NCBI GenBank assembly: GCA_036012565.1
Contig: DASCPP010000025.1
Span: 1 to 31,555 of the forward strand
DNA: 31,555 nt
Source of the DNA: DUAL01 sp036012565
Lineage (GTDB): Bacteria; Bacteroidota; Bacteroidia; Flavobacteriales; BACL11
Direction: 5' to 3'
A model generated the notes under the pieces. It made no database searches. It was given only the letters and a program-made list of their open reading frames with translations, and was not told the DNA's origin. Below are positions 15,832-22,777 of the stretch, in pieces. The number at the start of each line of letters is the position of its first letter. Within the stretch, counting starts at the first letter, position 1. The position numbers and the translations under genes were made by a program.

Positions 15832-17923
15832 AGGTAAAAGCATAAAAGTTCTATTGCTGATTTTGTTTTCAGTGAATCAGTTATTTGCACAAAATATTGA
15901 TTTTAAATCCTCTAATTTCAAATCGAAAAAGGACGGACTAAAGCAAGCTGTCAAAAACATAAAAATAGGAGATAATTTTTTAGAAAAAGCAAATGAGGCA
16001 ATTTTTGCAAGAAATGATGCTATTGACTATTTTGAAAAAGCGCTTTTTTATTATTTACAAGCCAATGAGTTTAACCCAAGAAATATAGAGCTTAATCTAA
16101 AAATTGGTAATGCTTACCTATATACTAATCAGAAATATTTGGCCTACCCATTTTTAGAGAAAGCGATTGGAATGGATGCAAACAAGCAAGATGCCTCACC
16201 TAATATTCACTTTTATTATGCCATGGCCTTGCAATTGGAAGGAAAATATAATGATGCTATTAGTCAGTTTAAGATTTTCAAGAAAAGACAATCTGAAAAA
16301 CGATTTGAGCTCTTTTCTGATTCTTATAAAAAATACATTAAGGAATGCGAAAGTGCGATAGATTTATCAGATAAACCGCAAAGAGTGTGGATTGATAATA
16401 TTGTACTCAACTCTGAGAATGATGATTGGAGTCCATGCCTTAGTGCAGATGGAGAACTTTTAATTTTTACTTCTGATAGAGCAAATGAACATTTAGCGGA
16501 TGAATTTGGAAGATACGATAATGAGATTTATTTTTCTACTCTTACTAAAAGAAAATGGACTGCTATTTTTCCAATTACAACTTTAAATACAAATGAGGAT
16601 GATGTTTCTGGTGGACTTTCTTATGATGGACAAAGGTTGCTTATTTATAAAATAGAAAATGAAAATGCAGATGTATTTGAATCCAAATTAAATGGAACAA
16701 AATGGGTGAAAGCTGAAAGAAAAATGGGAAAGTCAGGAAATTCTGTAAATACTACTGATAATGAAACATTAGCCTCCTACGACCCTCAAGATATTAAGGT
16801 ATATTATTTAACGGATGGAGGGTATAGTAAAAATTGGGATATTATGTTCTCTGGGGTTATGAATAGGGAAAGAAATATTTGGGGAAAAGGACAAAGTGCA
16901 GGACATGAAGTGAATACAAAATATCAGGAAGGTTCTATTTATTTGCATCCTGATGGAAAAACCATGTATTTCTCTTCACAAGGACATAACTCCATGGGTG
17001 GCTATGATATATTTGTTTCTTATATAGATGAGTTGGGGCATTGGGGTCCTGCTGAAAATTTAGGAAGCCCTATCAACACCCCATATGATGATTTGTTTTA
17101 TTCCTCCACTGCAAGTGGTAAGGTGGCTTATATTGCATCAAACCGAAAAGGCGGTAAAGGTGGTTTGGATATTTATAAAGTTACCTATTGGGGAAGTGAA
17201 AAACCTCAATCATTAGATTCTGAAGAGCAGCTTATAGCAAGTATTGCTAATCCTATAAAAGACAAATCGATTGCCCAGCCAATTGTGGTAGAAGAAAGAA
17301 ATCTGACTGTTTTTAAAGGAAAGGTTTTGGATATAATTACTAAGCAAGCGGTTGCCGCAAATATTACAATAACGGACAATTCCACTAGGAAGGAATACAT
17401 TCAACTTAACTCTAATTCTTCTTCTGGGAAATTTTTAATTTCCTTGCCATCTGGAAAAAATTATGGTATAGCCGTTAGTTCGGAGGGCTATTTGTTTCAT
17501 TCTGAGAATTTTGATATTCCAAAAGGGGAGGCGTACAATTTGGTAAATAAAGATGTTGAGTTGATGTATATTGATATTGGAAGTAAAATCGCACTAAGAA
17601 ATGTATTTTTTGACATTGGGAAATCTATTGTAAAAGAAGATTCCTATTCAGAGTTAGACCGATTAGTCTCTTTGATGAAAGAATTACCAAATTTGAAAGT
17701 AGAACTTTCAGGACATACCGATAATACTGGCTCAGAGGTGCTCAATAACAGATTATCTCAAAAAAGAGCAGAAGCGGTAGTAGAATATCTTATCAGTAAA
17801 GGAATAGAAAAGGAAAAGCTAACTGCAAAAGGATATGGCTCAACTGCACCAATCGATAGTAACGAAACCCTAGAAGGTCGACAGAACAACAGAAGAACGG
17901 AATTTGAAATTACTGGAAACTAA
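15818..17923 (+). CDS. PorE-like TPR/beta-propeller/OmpA envelope protein (copy 2)
   Basis: A 701-residue paralog of the protein at 11346-13265 with the same domain order. The signal peptide ends at about LFA|QN (residue 25). TPR-like helices cover ~35-190. A PD40 propeller covers ~195-480, with units DDWSPCLSADGELLIFTSD, EGSIYLHPDGKTMYFSSQG and SGKVAYIASNRKGGKGG. A carboxypeptidase-regulatory-like domain covers ~500-585 (FKGKVLDIITKQAVAANITI). An OmpA C-terminal domain covers ~593-701 with SGHTDNTG, LSQKRAEAV and QNNRRTEFEI. It is expected to be anchored to peptidoglycan in the periplasm and to be linked with T9SS or outer-membrane organisation. It overlaps the upstream TPR gene by 14 bp and the convergent T9SS cargo gene by 4 bp. 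Confidence 0.88.
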   Translation: MIVTRGKSIKVLLLILFSVNQLFAQNIDFKSSNFKSKKDGLKQAVKNIKIGDNFLEKANEAIFARNDAIDYFEKALFYYLQANEFNPRNIELNLKIGNAYLYTNQKYLAYPFLEKAIGMDANKQDASPNIHFYYAMALQLEGKYNDAISQFKIFKKRQSEKRFELFSDSYKKYIKECESAIDLSDKPQRVWIDNIVLNSENDDWSPCLSADGELLIFTSDRANEHLADEFGRYDNEIYFSTLTKRKWTAIFPITTLNTNEDDVSGGLSYDGQRLLIYKIENENADVFESKLNGTKWVKAERKMGKSGNSVNTTDNETLASYDPQDIKVYYLTDGGYSKNWDIMFSGVMNRERNIWGKGQSAGHEVNTKYQEGSIYLHPDGKTMYFSSQGHNSMGGYDIFVSYIDELGHWGPAENLGSPINTPYDDLFYSSTASGKVAYIASNRKGGKGGLDIYKVTYWGSEKPQSLDSEEQLIASIANPIKDKSIAQPIVVEERNLTVFKGKVLDIITKQAVAANITITDNSTRKEYIQLNSNSSSGKFLISLPSGKNYGIAVSSEGYLFHSENFDIPKGEAYNLVNKDVELMYIDIGSKIALRNVFFDIGKSIVKEDSYSELDRLVSLMKELPNLKVELSGHTDNTGSEVLNNRLSQKRAEAVVEYLISKGIEKEKLTAKGYGSTAPIDSNETLEGRQNNRRTEFEITGN

Positions 17924-18729
17924 GAAAGAATTACTTTTTTAGAAATCACTTCTCCATCTCTTGTTTTCATATTCAGAATATAAATACCAGTATTTAGGAA
18001 ATTAATATTTATAGTGCTTGGCAATAAAACTTCCTTTTTACTATAAACTAGTTTAGCAGAAATATCATAAACTTCTAAATTGCTAATATGTATTGGCTCC
18101 ACTACATTTATCATAATATCTTTTGAGATAGGGTTAACAAATGCAGTAATATTATTTTGTTTTTCACTTACAGTTGAGGTAGCTTCTCCGAAAGAATGCG
18201 TAGTAGTATAAACTTGATCTCCATTAGTATTTCCATTATTATTGGCAGCTACAGCACTCACATAAAACTCAACTCCACTAGAAATGTTTGAAGGAGCAAT
18301 CCAATCCATTGTCCAAATTTTCATATTTGTACCACTAATACCTGATAATGTATGGGTAATACTTGTGCTATTATTTGCAAATTGAGTATTTGTGGCATCT
18401 GTAAGTACAAAAGAACCCGTTTTTTGACTTCCAAAATTATTTTCCTCACAAGTAATTTCAAACCCAAATCGGTTACAATTACTTTCCATTAGCTGAATAG
18501 TTATTGCATATTGTTGTCCAGCAGTATATCCTTGTGTAGGAATATTTGTCATAACAGTAAGTGTGCCAGTTCCTGAGTTTATAGTTCCGGTATGACACTG
18601 AGTGCAATTTGCACCATCAGATGGTGAGTCGGTTTTTCCTCCTGGAGATCCAGTCATATTACTAAATACATTAGGGGTTAAAAGCAAAAATATTGCAATT
18701 GCAAATAAAAAGTAAATTGATTTTTTCAT
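17920..18729 (-). CDS. T9SS-exported protein with choice-of-anchor V-like domain and CxxCH
   Basis: A 269-residue protein with a Sec signal (residues 1-23). The mature N-terminus SPGGKTDSPSDGANCTQCHTG resembles the SPGGxTxAPxxGxCxxCHxG start of the choice-of-anchor V (reeler-like) domain. C42-T-Q-C45-H46 is a CxxCH motif, the form used for covalent heme c attachment. A beta-sandwich domain follows to about residue 175. From about residue 190 a T9SS type A sorting domain is clear: FVNPISKDIMINV, LEVYDISAKLVYSK, LNTGIYILNMKTRDGEVISKKVIL. The product should cross the outer membrane and be attached to or released from the surface. Function is unknown. Confidence 0.85.
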   Translation of the reverse strand: MKKSIYFLFAIAIFLLLTPNVFSNMTGSPGGKTDSPSDGANCTQCHTGTINSGTGTLTVMTNIPTQGYTAGQQYAITIQLMESNCNRFGFEITCEENNFGSQKTGSFVLTDATNTQFANNSTSITHTLSGISGTNMKIWTMDWIAPSNISSGVEFYVSAVAANNNGNTNGDQVYTTTHSFGEATSTVSEKQNNITAFVNPISKDIMINVVEPIHISNLEVYDISAKLVYSKKEVLLPSTININFLNTGIYILNMKTRDGEVISKKVILS

Positions 18730-18794
18730 GAGTATTGTTTTATCGCGAATCTAAAAAAAGTATAATAATAAGTGATTATAAAAAACACTTTTTA

Positions 18795-18826
18795 TTGCTT
18801 TAGCACAATAAGTATTAATATATTTG
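18795..18826 (+). promoter_or_regulatory. Well-spaced Bacteroidetes-type promoter
   Basis: TTG (18795-18797), 21 nt, then TATATTTG (18819-18826) fits TTG-N17-23-TAnnTTTG, the best-spaced match I found. It points toward the sorting-domain remnant and the lipoprotein gene at 19003; which of these it serves is unclear. Confidence 0.45.
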
Positions 18827-18961
18827 GAATATGAAAATTGGTATGGTACGATTAATGAGGGAGAAGTTTCTACAAATGGGCAATATTCCTATATAATAAA
18901 TGTTGTAGATGAGATGGATATCCTTCATGCTTTTAAAGGAGATTTACTATTGCAGAAATAA
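18812..18961 (+). pseudogene. Orphan T9SS type B (gliding-type) C-terminal sorting domain remnant
   Basis: One frame is open for 49 codons from after a stop at 18809-18811 to TAA at 18959-18961. It ends ENWYGTINEGEVSTNGQYSY, then IINVVDEMD and AFKGDLLLQK. This resembles the last ~45 residues of the gliding_CTERM / T9SS type B sorting domain (pattern W-x-G-T-x-N-G-x-x-x-P-x-G-x-Y-x-Y-x-I, ending K-G-x-x-x-L). There is no start codon, signal peptide or cargo domain upstream; the sequence before it is A/T-rich and non-coding. I read it as the 3' end of a cargo gene otherwise deleted. The assignment rests on pattern recognition, not on a profile search. Confidence 0.55.
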
Positions 18962-19002
18962 GAGGTTTTCGTATCATTGCTCATTCAAAATAATAAAACA
19001 AA

Positions 19003-19509
19003 ATGAAAAAACTATTTTATCTGCTTTTTGCTTTCAGTTTCTTTTTTCTTTCATGTGAGGAAGAAGATGATCCTTTTAACCCAACAGCCTCTTTTAGTTG
19101 TAAAATTGATGGTATACAATTAAGTGATTCATCACCAACAGGACATATTATTACAACTAACCCTGTTTTAAATGGTGCTTTAGAAATTAGTGCTACTTCT
19201 AATCTGCCAGGCGCTAAGGTTATGAATACAGTAACAATTACTATTGGGAGCGCACAAAATACATTTAAAGATAATTTTTTAACAGATATTGATTACATAC
19301 TTGGTTCTTCTGGTTCTTCTGGGCAAGTTTGGCAAGGGGCTGATATTTTTGCCACTTCTGTTCCCAATTTCACTGGAATTCTATCATTTTCACAAATAAC
19401 AGCTAATAAAGTTTCAGGGACTTTTAATTTTGAAGCACTAAATATTGATCCCAATATTTCTACGAAAGTTACTGTAATTGAAGGTAATTTTTCTGACGTA
19501 AGTTATTAG
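19003..19509 (+). CDS. Hypothetical lipoprotein, possibly DUF6252-like
   Basis: A 168-residue predicted lipoprotein. The signal peptide MKKLFYLLFAFSFFFLSC has its lipobox Cys at residue 18, followed by an acidic EEEDD linker. The mature part is beta-rich. ASFSCKIDGIQL near the start and ITANKVSGTFNFEAL near the end resemble small Bacteroidetes lipoproteins of the DUF6252 type, in which an ASF-DG start and an ISGTFSF end frame one beta domain. That match is from memory and tentative. The gene ends directly before the phosphoribosyltransferase gene, whose GTG at 19510 touches its stop. Confidence 0.75.
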   Translation: MKKLFYLLFAFSFFFLSCEEEDDPFNPTASFSCKIDGIQLSDSSPTGHIITTNPVLNGALEISATSNLPGAKVMNTVTITIGSAQNTFKDNFLTDIDYILGSSGSSGQVWQGADIFATSVPNFTGILSFSQITANKVSGTFNFEALNIDPNISTKVTVIEGNFSDVSY

Positions 19510-19515
19510 GTGCTG

Positions 19516-20013
19516 ATGGAAAAGTCTTTAGTATTAAATAAGGATCAGCTCCAGCAAAAAATTGACAGATTGGCTTGGCAGATTTACGAGCAAAACTACA
19601 AGGAAAATGAAATTATTATTGCTGGTATTGCAAAAAGAGGAGTTCTTGTTGCTCAAAAATTAGCTGATAAATTAACGAATATTTCTTCTATTAAAGTCAA
19701 ATTAGTTACCATCAAATTAGATAAAGATAATCCATACGAGAAAGAAATTGAAGTAGATATTACTGAATCTGAATTTAAAGATAAAGTACTGATTCTGGTG
19801 GATGATGTTCTTAATTCAGGGAAAACGCTAATCTATGGAACAAAACACTTCTTGTCGGCGCCTATAAAGCGTTTGTCAACTGTTGTTCTTGTTGATAGAA
19901 ATCACAATCGTTTCCCTATAAAAGCGGATTTTGTTGGTTTATCCTTGTCTACAACTTTAAAAGAACATATTTCTGTAGAGTTAGAAAAAAATGCAGGGGT
20001 ATATCTTTCCTAA
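19516..20013 (+). CDS. PyrR-like phosphoribosyltransferase
   Basis: A type I phosphoribosyltransferase fold protein of 165 residues. The PRPP-binding motif VLILVDDVLNSGKTL includes D96-D97, and the N-terminal IIIAGIAKRGVLVAQ is the usual first loop. Overall it resembles PyrR, the uracil phosphoribosyltransferase/attenuation regulator of pyrimidine operons, but no pyr genes are nearby and regulation cannot be claimed. I use the ATG at 19516; a GTG at 19510 would add two residues. It is convergent with aroK, sharing the palindromic CTAA at 20010-20013 for both stop codons. Confidence 0.82.
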   Translation: MEKSLVLNKDQLQQKIDRLAWQIYEQNYKENEIIIAGIAKRGVLVAQKLADKLTNISSIKVKLVTIKLDKDNPYEKEIEVDITESEFKDKVLILVDDVLNSGKTLIYGTKHFLSAPIKRLSTVVLVDRNHNRFPIKADFVGLSLSTTLKEHISVELEKNAGVYLS

Positions 20014-20507
20014 GAAATTAGTTTTATAATATCCTTTTCACTAATATTTTTTCCTTGTATAATATGATTTGCCTTGTTGTAGAACACTTCTCTTTCCACA
20101 AGTTTTTTTCGTATAAAATTTACTAAGTATTTTTTAGTAAGATTTTTAATTAGGGGTCTTTTACTTCTTTCTTTACTTAATCTTTTTGCTAAATTATTCG
20201 CTTCCATTTTTAGGTAAATACAAATTCCTTTATCCAGTATTCTCTGCATATTATCAAAAAAGCAAGGTGTCCCTCCTCCAGTTGCAATTACAAGATTATC
20301 ACTTTTACATATTTCCATTAAACTTTCTGTTTCCAAAACCCTAAAATACTTTTCTTCTTTTTCTTTGAAAATTTGCTGGATACTTTCCCCTGTTTTTCCC
20401 TCAATGTATTTATCCAAATCAATGAACTTACAGCTTAAGGCTTCTGCTAATTTTTTACCGATTGTTGATTTTCCACAGCCCATAAATCCAATTAAGAAAA
20501 TCCGCAT
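20010..20507 (-). CDS. aroK: Shikimate kinase
   Basis: AroK phosphorylates shikimate at O3 using ATP, the fifth step of the shikimate pathway; aroC, acting two steps later, is about 10 kb away. The 165-residue protein begins with the Walker A loop GFMGCGKST (residues 7-15). It continues with the shikimate-binding FIDLDKYIE, the ATGGGTPC loop and the lid region around KERSKRPLI. The start codon overlaps the stop of the SDR gene (TGATG on the minus strand), so it is translated from the same transcript. Confidence 0.94.
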   Translation of the reverse strand: MRIFLIGFMGCGKSTIGKKLAEALSCKFIDLDKYIEGKTGESIQQIFKEKEEKYFRVLETESLMEICKSDNLVIATGGGTPCFFDNMQRILDKGICIYLKMEANNLAKRLSKERSKRPLIKNLTKKYLVNFIRKKLVEREVFYNKANHIIQGKNISEKDIIKLIS

Positions 20508-21307
20508 CAGCTGATTTTTTTCTCTTTTGAGAAATGATTAAAAATCAATCGTTTTGCAATTTTTGGAAAAAAGCGATTCAGCCAAACAACAAGTTTTCCA
20601 TTTGCGCTTAAAGTCAAAGTATCTTTTTTACAATCTATTGCACAAATAATTTCTTTTGCAACCTTTTTAGCAGTCATCATTTTTTTCTCATTTCTAGGGC
20701 TTCTTGTTTGTGGAGTCCCATCTTTTGTAAGTGCTGATCTTCTAATATTGCTAGCCGTAAACCCAGGACAAGCAATAAGTACATGCAAATTATTTTCTAA
20801 TTCTTCACTTCTTATTGATTCCAAAAAACCATTCATGGCAAATTTGGAAGCAGAATAAGCACTTCTTTCTGGAAGGCCAATGTGTCCAGCAATGGAGGAT
20901 ATCCCAACTAATGAACCTTTTACTTTTAGTAAATGGGGTAGTGCGTATTTTGTGCAGTAAACTGTTCCCCAAAAGTTCGTATTCATTACTTTTGTTATCA
21001 CATCCAAATCGGATTCGTTAAAAAAAGCTCGCATGGATATTCCAGCATTATTTATAAGTACATCAATTCTTCCAAATTCTGCAATGGTTTTTTCTATTAA
21101 TATTTTACAATTTTCCACTTTACTCACATCCGTTTCTATGGAGATTACGCTCATATTTTCTTTTTTTATTTTTTCTTTAACGAGATCAAGTTTCCCTATA
21201 TTTCTGGCAGAAAGCACTAATTTATTTCCGTTCTTTGCCAATGCAAAAGCTAATGCTTCTCCAATACCTGATGAGGCACCTGTAATGATAATAACTTTGT
21301 TTTTCAT
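20507..21307 (-). CDS. Short-chain dehydrogenase/reductase
   Basis: A classical SDR oxidoreductase of 266 residues. TGASSGIG (residues 9-16) is the NAD(P)-binding glycine motif, NNAG follows strand 4, and the catalytic Ser-Tyr-Lys lies in SSIAGHIGLPERSAYSASKFA. The Arg in SARNIGK after strand 2 suggests NADPH. The basic, hydrophobic C-terminus (VVWLNRFFPKIAKRLIFNHF) resembles membrane-associated SDRs of the DHRS7 type. The substrate is unknown. It is first in the SDR-aroK pair and divergent from the GNAT-like gene. Confidence 0.9.
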   Translation of the reverse strand: MKNKVIIITGASSGIGEALAFALAKNGNKLVLSARNIGKLDLVKEKIKKENMSVISIETDVSKVENCKILIEKTIAEFGRIDVLINNAGISMRAFFNESDLDVITKVMNTNFWGTVYCTKYALPHLLKVKGSLVGISSIAGHIGLPERSAYSASKFAMNGFLESIRSEELENNLHVLIACPGFTASNIRRSALTKDGTPQTRSPRNEKKMMTAKKVAKEIICAIDCKKDTLTLSANGKLVVWLNRFFPKIAKRLIFNHFSKEKKIS

Positions 21308-21347
21308 AAATTAACATTATTTTTAGTCTACAAATTAATGAATTAAA

Positions 21348-22511
21348 ATGCAATTATTTGAAGTAAATAATAAAAGGACAATAAAAAGTTTTCATCAACT
21401 TCCTTTTAGGATATATAAAAACACTAATGTTTGGGTGCCTCACCTGCTGCAAGACATTGAACCAATTTTTAATGAAAGTAAAAATAAACAGCTAAGGCAT
21501 GGAGAAGTTATAAGATGGATTTTACTAGATGATAATTCAGTAGTAATTGGCAGAGTTGCAGCATTTGTAAATAGGAAAATGAAAAGTGGCAAAATAGCTG
21601 TTGGTGGCATGGGTTTCTTTGAATGTACTGAGGATAAAAAAGCAGCTTTCTTATTGTTTGATGCTTGTAAAAATTGGCTTAAAGAAAGAGATTGTCAGGC
21701 AATGGATGGCCCTATTAATTTCGGTGAAAAGGATAAATTTTGGGGGTTACTAGTAGAAGGATTTGATAACCCTAGCGTTTATGCCAACAATTACAACCCT
21801 GCTTATTATCAAAATCTCTTTGAGGATTATGGTTTCAAAACTTACTACAATCAGCATGTCTCTATGCGGGCAGTAACTGCTCCTTTGCAAGAAAAATACA
21901 AGATAAGGGCGGAGAGAATAGCAGAAGAAAAAGAGTATACTTTTGAGCACATCAGAAAAAAGAATAAACTTAAATATGCAGAGGATTTCCGCATAGTTTA
22001 CAATAAAGCTTGGGGTAATTCCTTTCGTAATTTTAGGAAAATGAAGCAAAAACAAGCGGTAAGTATCATTAATAAGATGAGCCCTATAATGGATGAAAAA
22101 ATAATTTGGTTTGCTTATTATAAAGAGGATCCAATTGCCTTCTCTATTTTTTTGCCCGAACTGAACGAGATTTTTAAATACATCAATGGAAATTTTAACT
22201 TTTTTGGAAAAATTAAATTTTGGCTTTTGTTAAAATTTTGTCCACCAAGAAATGTACATGGAGTTGTGTTTGGAGTTACTCCTGATTTTCAGAAAAAAGG
22301 GGTAGAAGGGGCACTAATACAACAAATTTCCAATGAATTTCTAAAAAGTAAGAAGTATGAAAATATTATAATGACATGGGTGGGCGATTTTAACCCTAAG
22401 ATGCTAAAACTGATAGAAGGACTTGGTGCCACCGACTATCAAAAGCTAAAAACTTACCGCCTATTGTTCGATAAAAATGCTAATTTTGAGAGGTATCCCA
22501 TTCATAGTTGA
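21348..22511 (+). CDS. GNAT-superfamily-like protein of unknown substrate
   Basis: A 387-residue soluble protein with no signal peptide or membrane segment. The N-terminal half (NTNVWVPHLLQDIEPIFN, VIGRVAAFVNRK, GGMGFFECTED, FDACKNWLKERDCQAMDGPI) follows the beta-strand/helix order of an acetyltransferase fold. The C-terminal half (GVVFGVTPDFQKKGVEGALI, then IIMTWVGDFNPKMLKLIEGLG) looks like the acetyl-CoA loop and last strands of a second GNAT domain. Proteins of this size and pattern are conserved in Bacteroidetes but I do not know a characterised member. It stands alone, upstream of the tRNA genes. Confidence 0.75.
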   Translation: MQLFEVNNKRTIKSFHQLPFRIYKNTNVWVPHLLQDIEPIFNESKNKQLRHGEVIRWILLDDNSVVIGRVAAFVNRKMKSGKIAVGGMGFFECTEDKKAAFLLFDACKNWLKERDCQAMDGPINFGEKDKFWGLLVEGFDNPSVYANNYNPAYYQNLFEDYGFKTYYNQHVSMRAVTAPLQEKYKIRAERIAEEKEYTFEHIRKKNKLKYAEDFRIVYNKAWGNSFRNFRKMKQKQAVSIINKMSPIMDEKIIWFAYYKEDPIAFSIFLPELNEIFKYINGNFNFFGKIKFWLLLKFCPPRNVHGVVFGVTPDFQKKGVEGALIQQISNEFLKSKKYENIIMTWVGDFNPKMLKLIEGLGATDYQKLKTYRLLFDKNANFERYPIHS

Positions 22512-22550
22512 AACTTATGAAAAAACATTTTTTTGATTGAGAAATAGTAA

Positions 22551-22558
22551 TATATTTG
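22551..22558 (+). promoter_or_regulatory. -7 element of the tRNA promoter
   Basis: TATATTTG lies 15 nt before the mature tRNA-Lys 5' end. A TTG at 22533-22535 is 15 nt upstream, slightly closer than the usual -33 spacing. Confidence 0.55.
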
Positions 22559-22573
22559 CAGCCGTTTTTGAAC

Positions 22574-22646
22574 GACCTGATAGCTCAGCAGGTAGAGCAT
22601 CTCCCTTTTAAGGAGAGGGTCCTGGGTTCGAGCCCCAGTCAGGTCA
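22574..22646 (+). tRNA. tRNA-Lys (TTT)
   Basis: A 73-nt cloverleaf. The acceptor arms GACCTGA and TCAGGTC pair over 7 bp. The D arm holds AGCTCAGCAGGTAGAGC, the anticodon stem is TCTCC/GGAGA around loop CTTTTAA (anticodon TTT), and the T arm is CTGGGTTCGAGCCCCAG. The discriminator is A and the CCA end is not encoded, as expected in this phylum. A strong terminator follows. Confidence 0.96.
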
Positions 22647-22647
22647 C

Positions 22648-22673
22648 AAAATCCCGTTTTAACGGGATTTTTC
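22648..22673 (+). terminator. Intrinsic terminator between the two tRNAs
   Basis: AAAATCCCGTT, TT, AACGGGATTTTT: a perfect stem of about 10 bp with a short loop and a T tract. It begins 2 nt after tRNA-Lys and would separate its transcript from tRNA-Leu. Confidence 0.9.
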
Positions 22674-22691
22674 TTTTAATTTAGCCCTTTC

Positions 22692-22775
22692 GCCCAGGTG
22701 CTGAAATTGGTAGACAGGCATGGTTGAGGGCCATGTGTTCTTATGGACGTGCGGGTTCGACTCCCGCTCTGGGCA
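22692..22775 (+). tRNA. tRNA-Leu (GAG)
   Basis: An 84-nt class II tRNA with a long variable arm. The acceptor arms GCCCAGG and TCTGGGC pair with one G-U. The anticodon stem CATGG/CCATG encloses TTGAGGG (anticodon GAG, reading CUC/CUU). The T arm is GCGGGTTCGACTCCCGC. The discriminator is A and CCA is not encoded. Its end is 2 nt from the stop codon of the convergent EEP-family gene. No separate promoter is visible between the terminator and this gene beyond ~18 nt of sequence. Confidence 0.95.
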
Positions 22776-22777
22776 CA

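Noticed and set aside
18831..18896. A 21-codon ORF (MKIGMVRLMREKF...) right after a good promoter match
   Set aside because: It lies in another frame over the sorting-domain remnant, has no recognisable features and is short enough to be chance. It stays possible only if transcription and translation are shown.
19516..20013. Naming the phosphoribosyltransferase pyrR and assigning RNA attenuation
   Set aside because: There are no pyrimidine genes nearby and no attenuator structure in the window; only the fold and the PRPP motif support the call.
22646..22691. A third tRNA or encoded CCA between the two tRNAs
   Set aside because: The spacer contains only the terminator hairpin and a short A/T-rich stretch.
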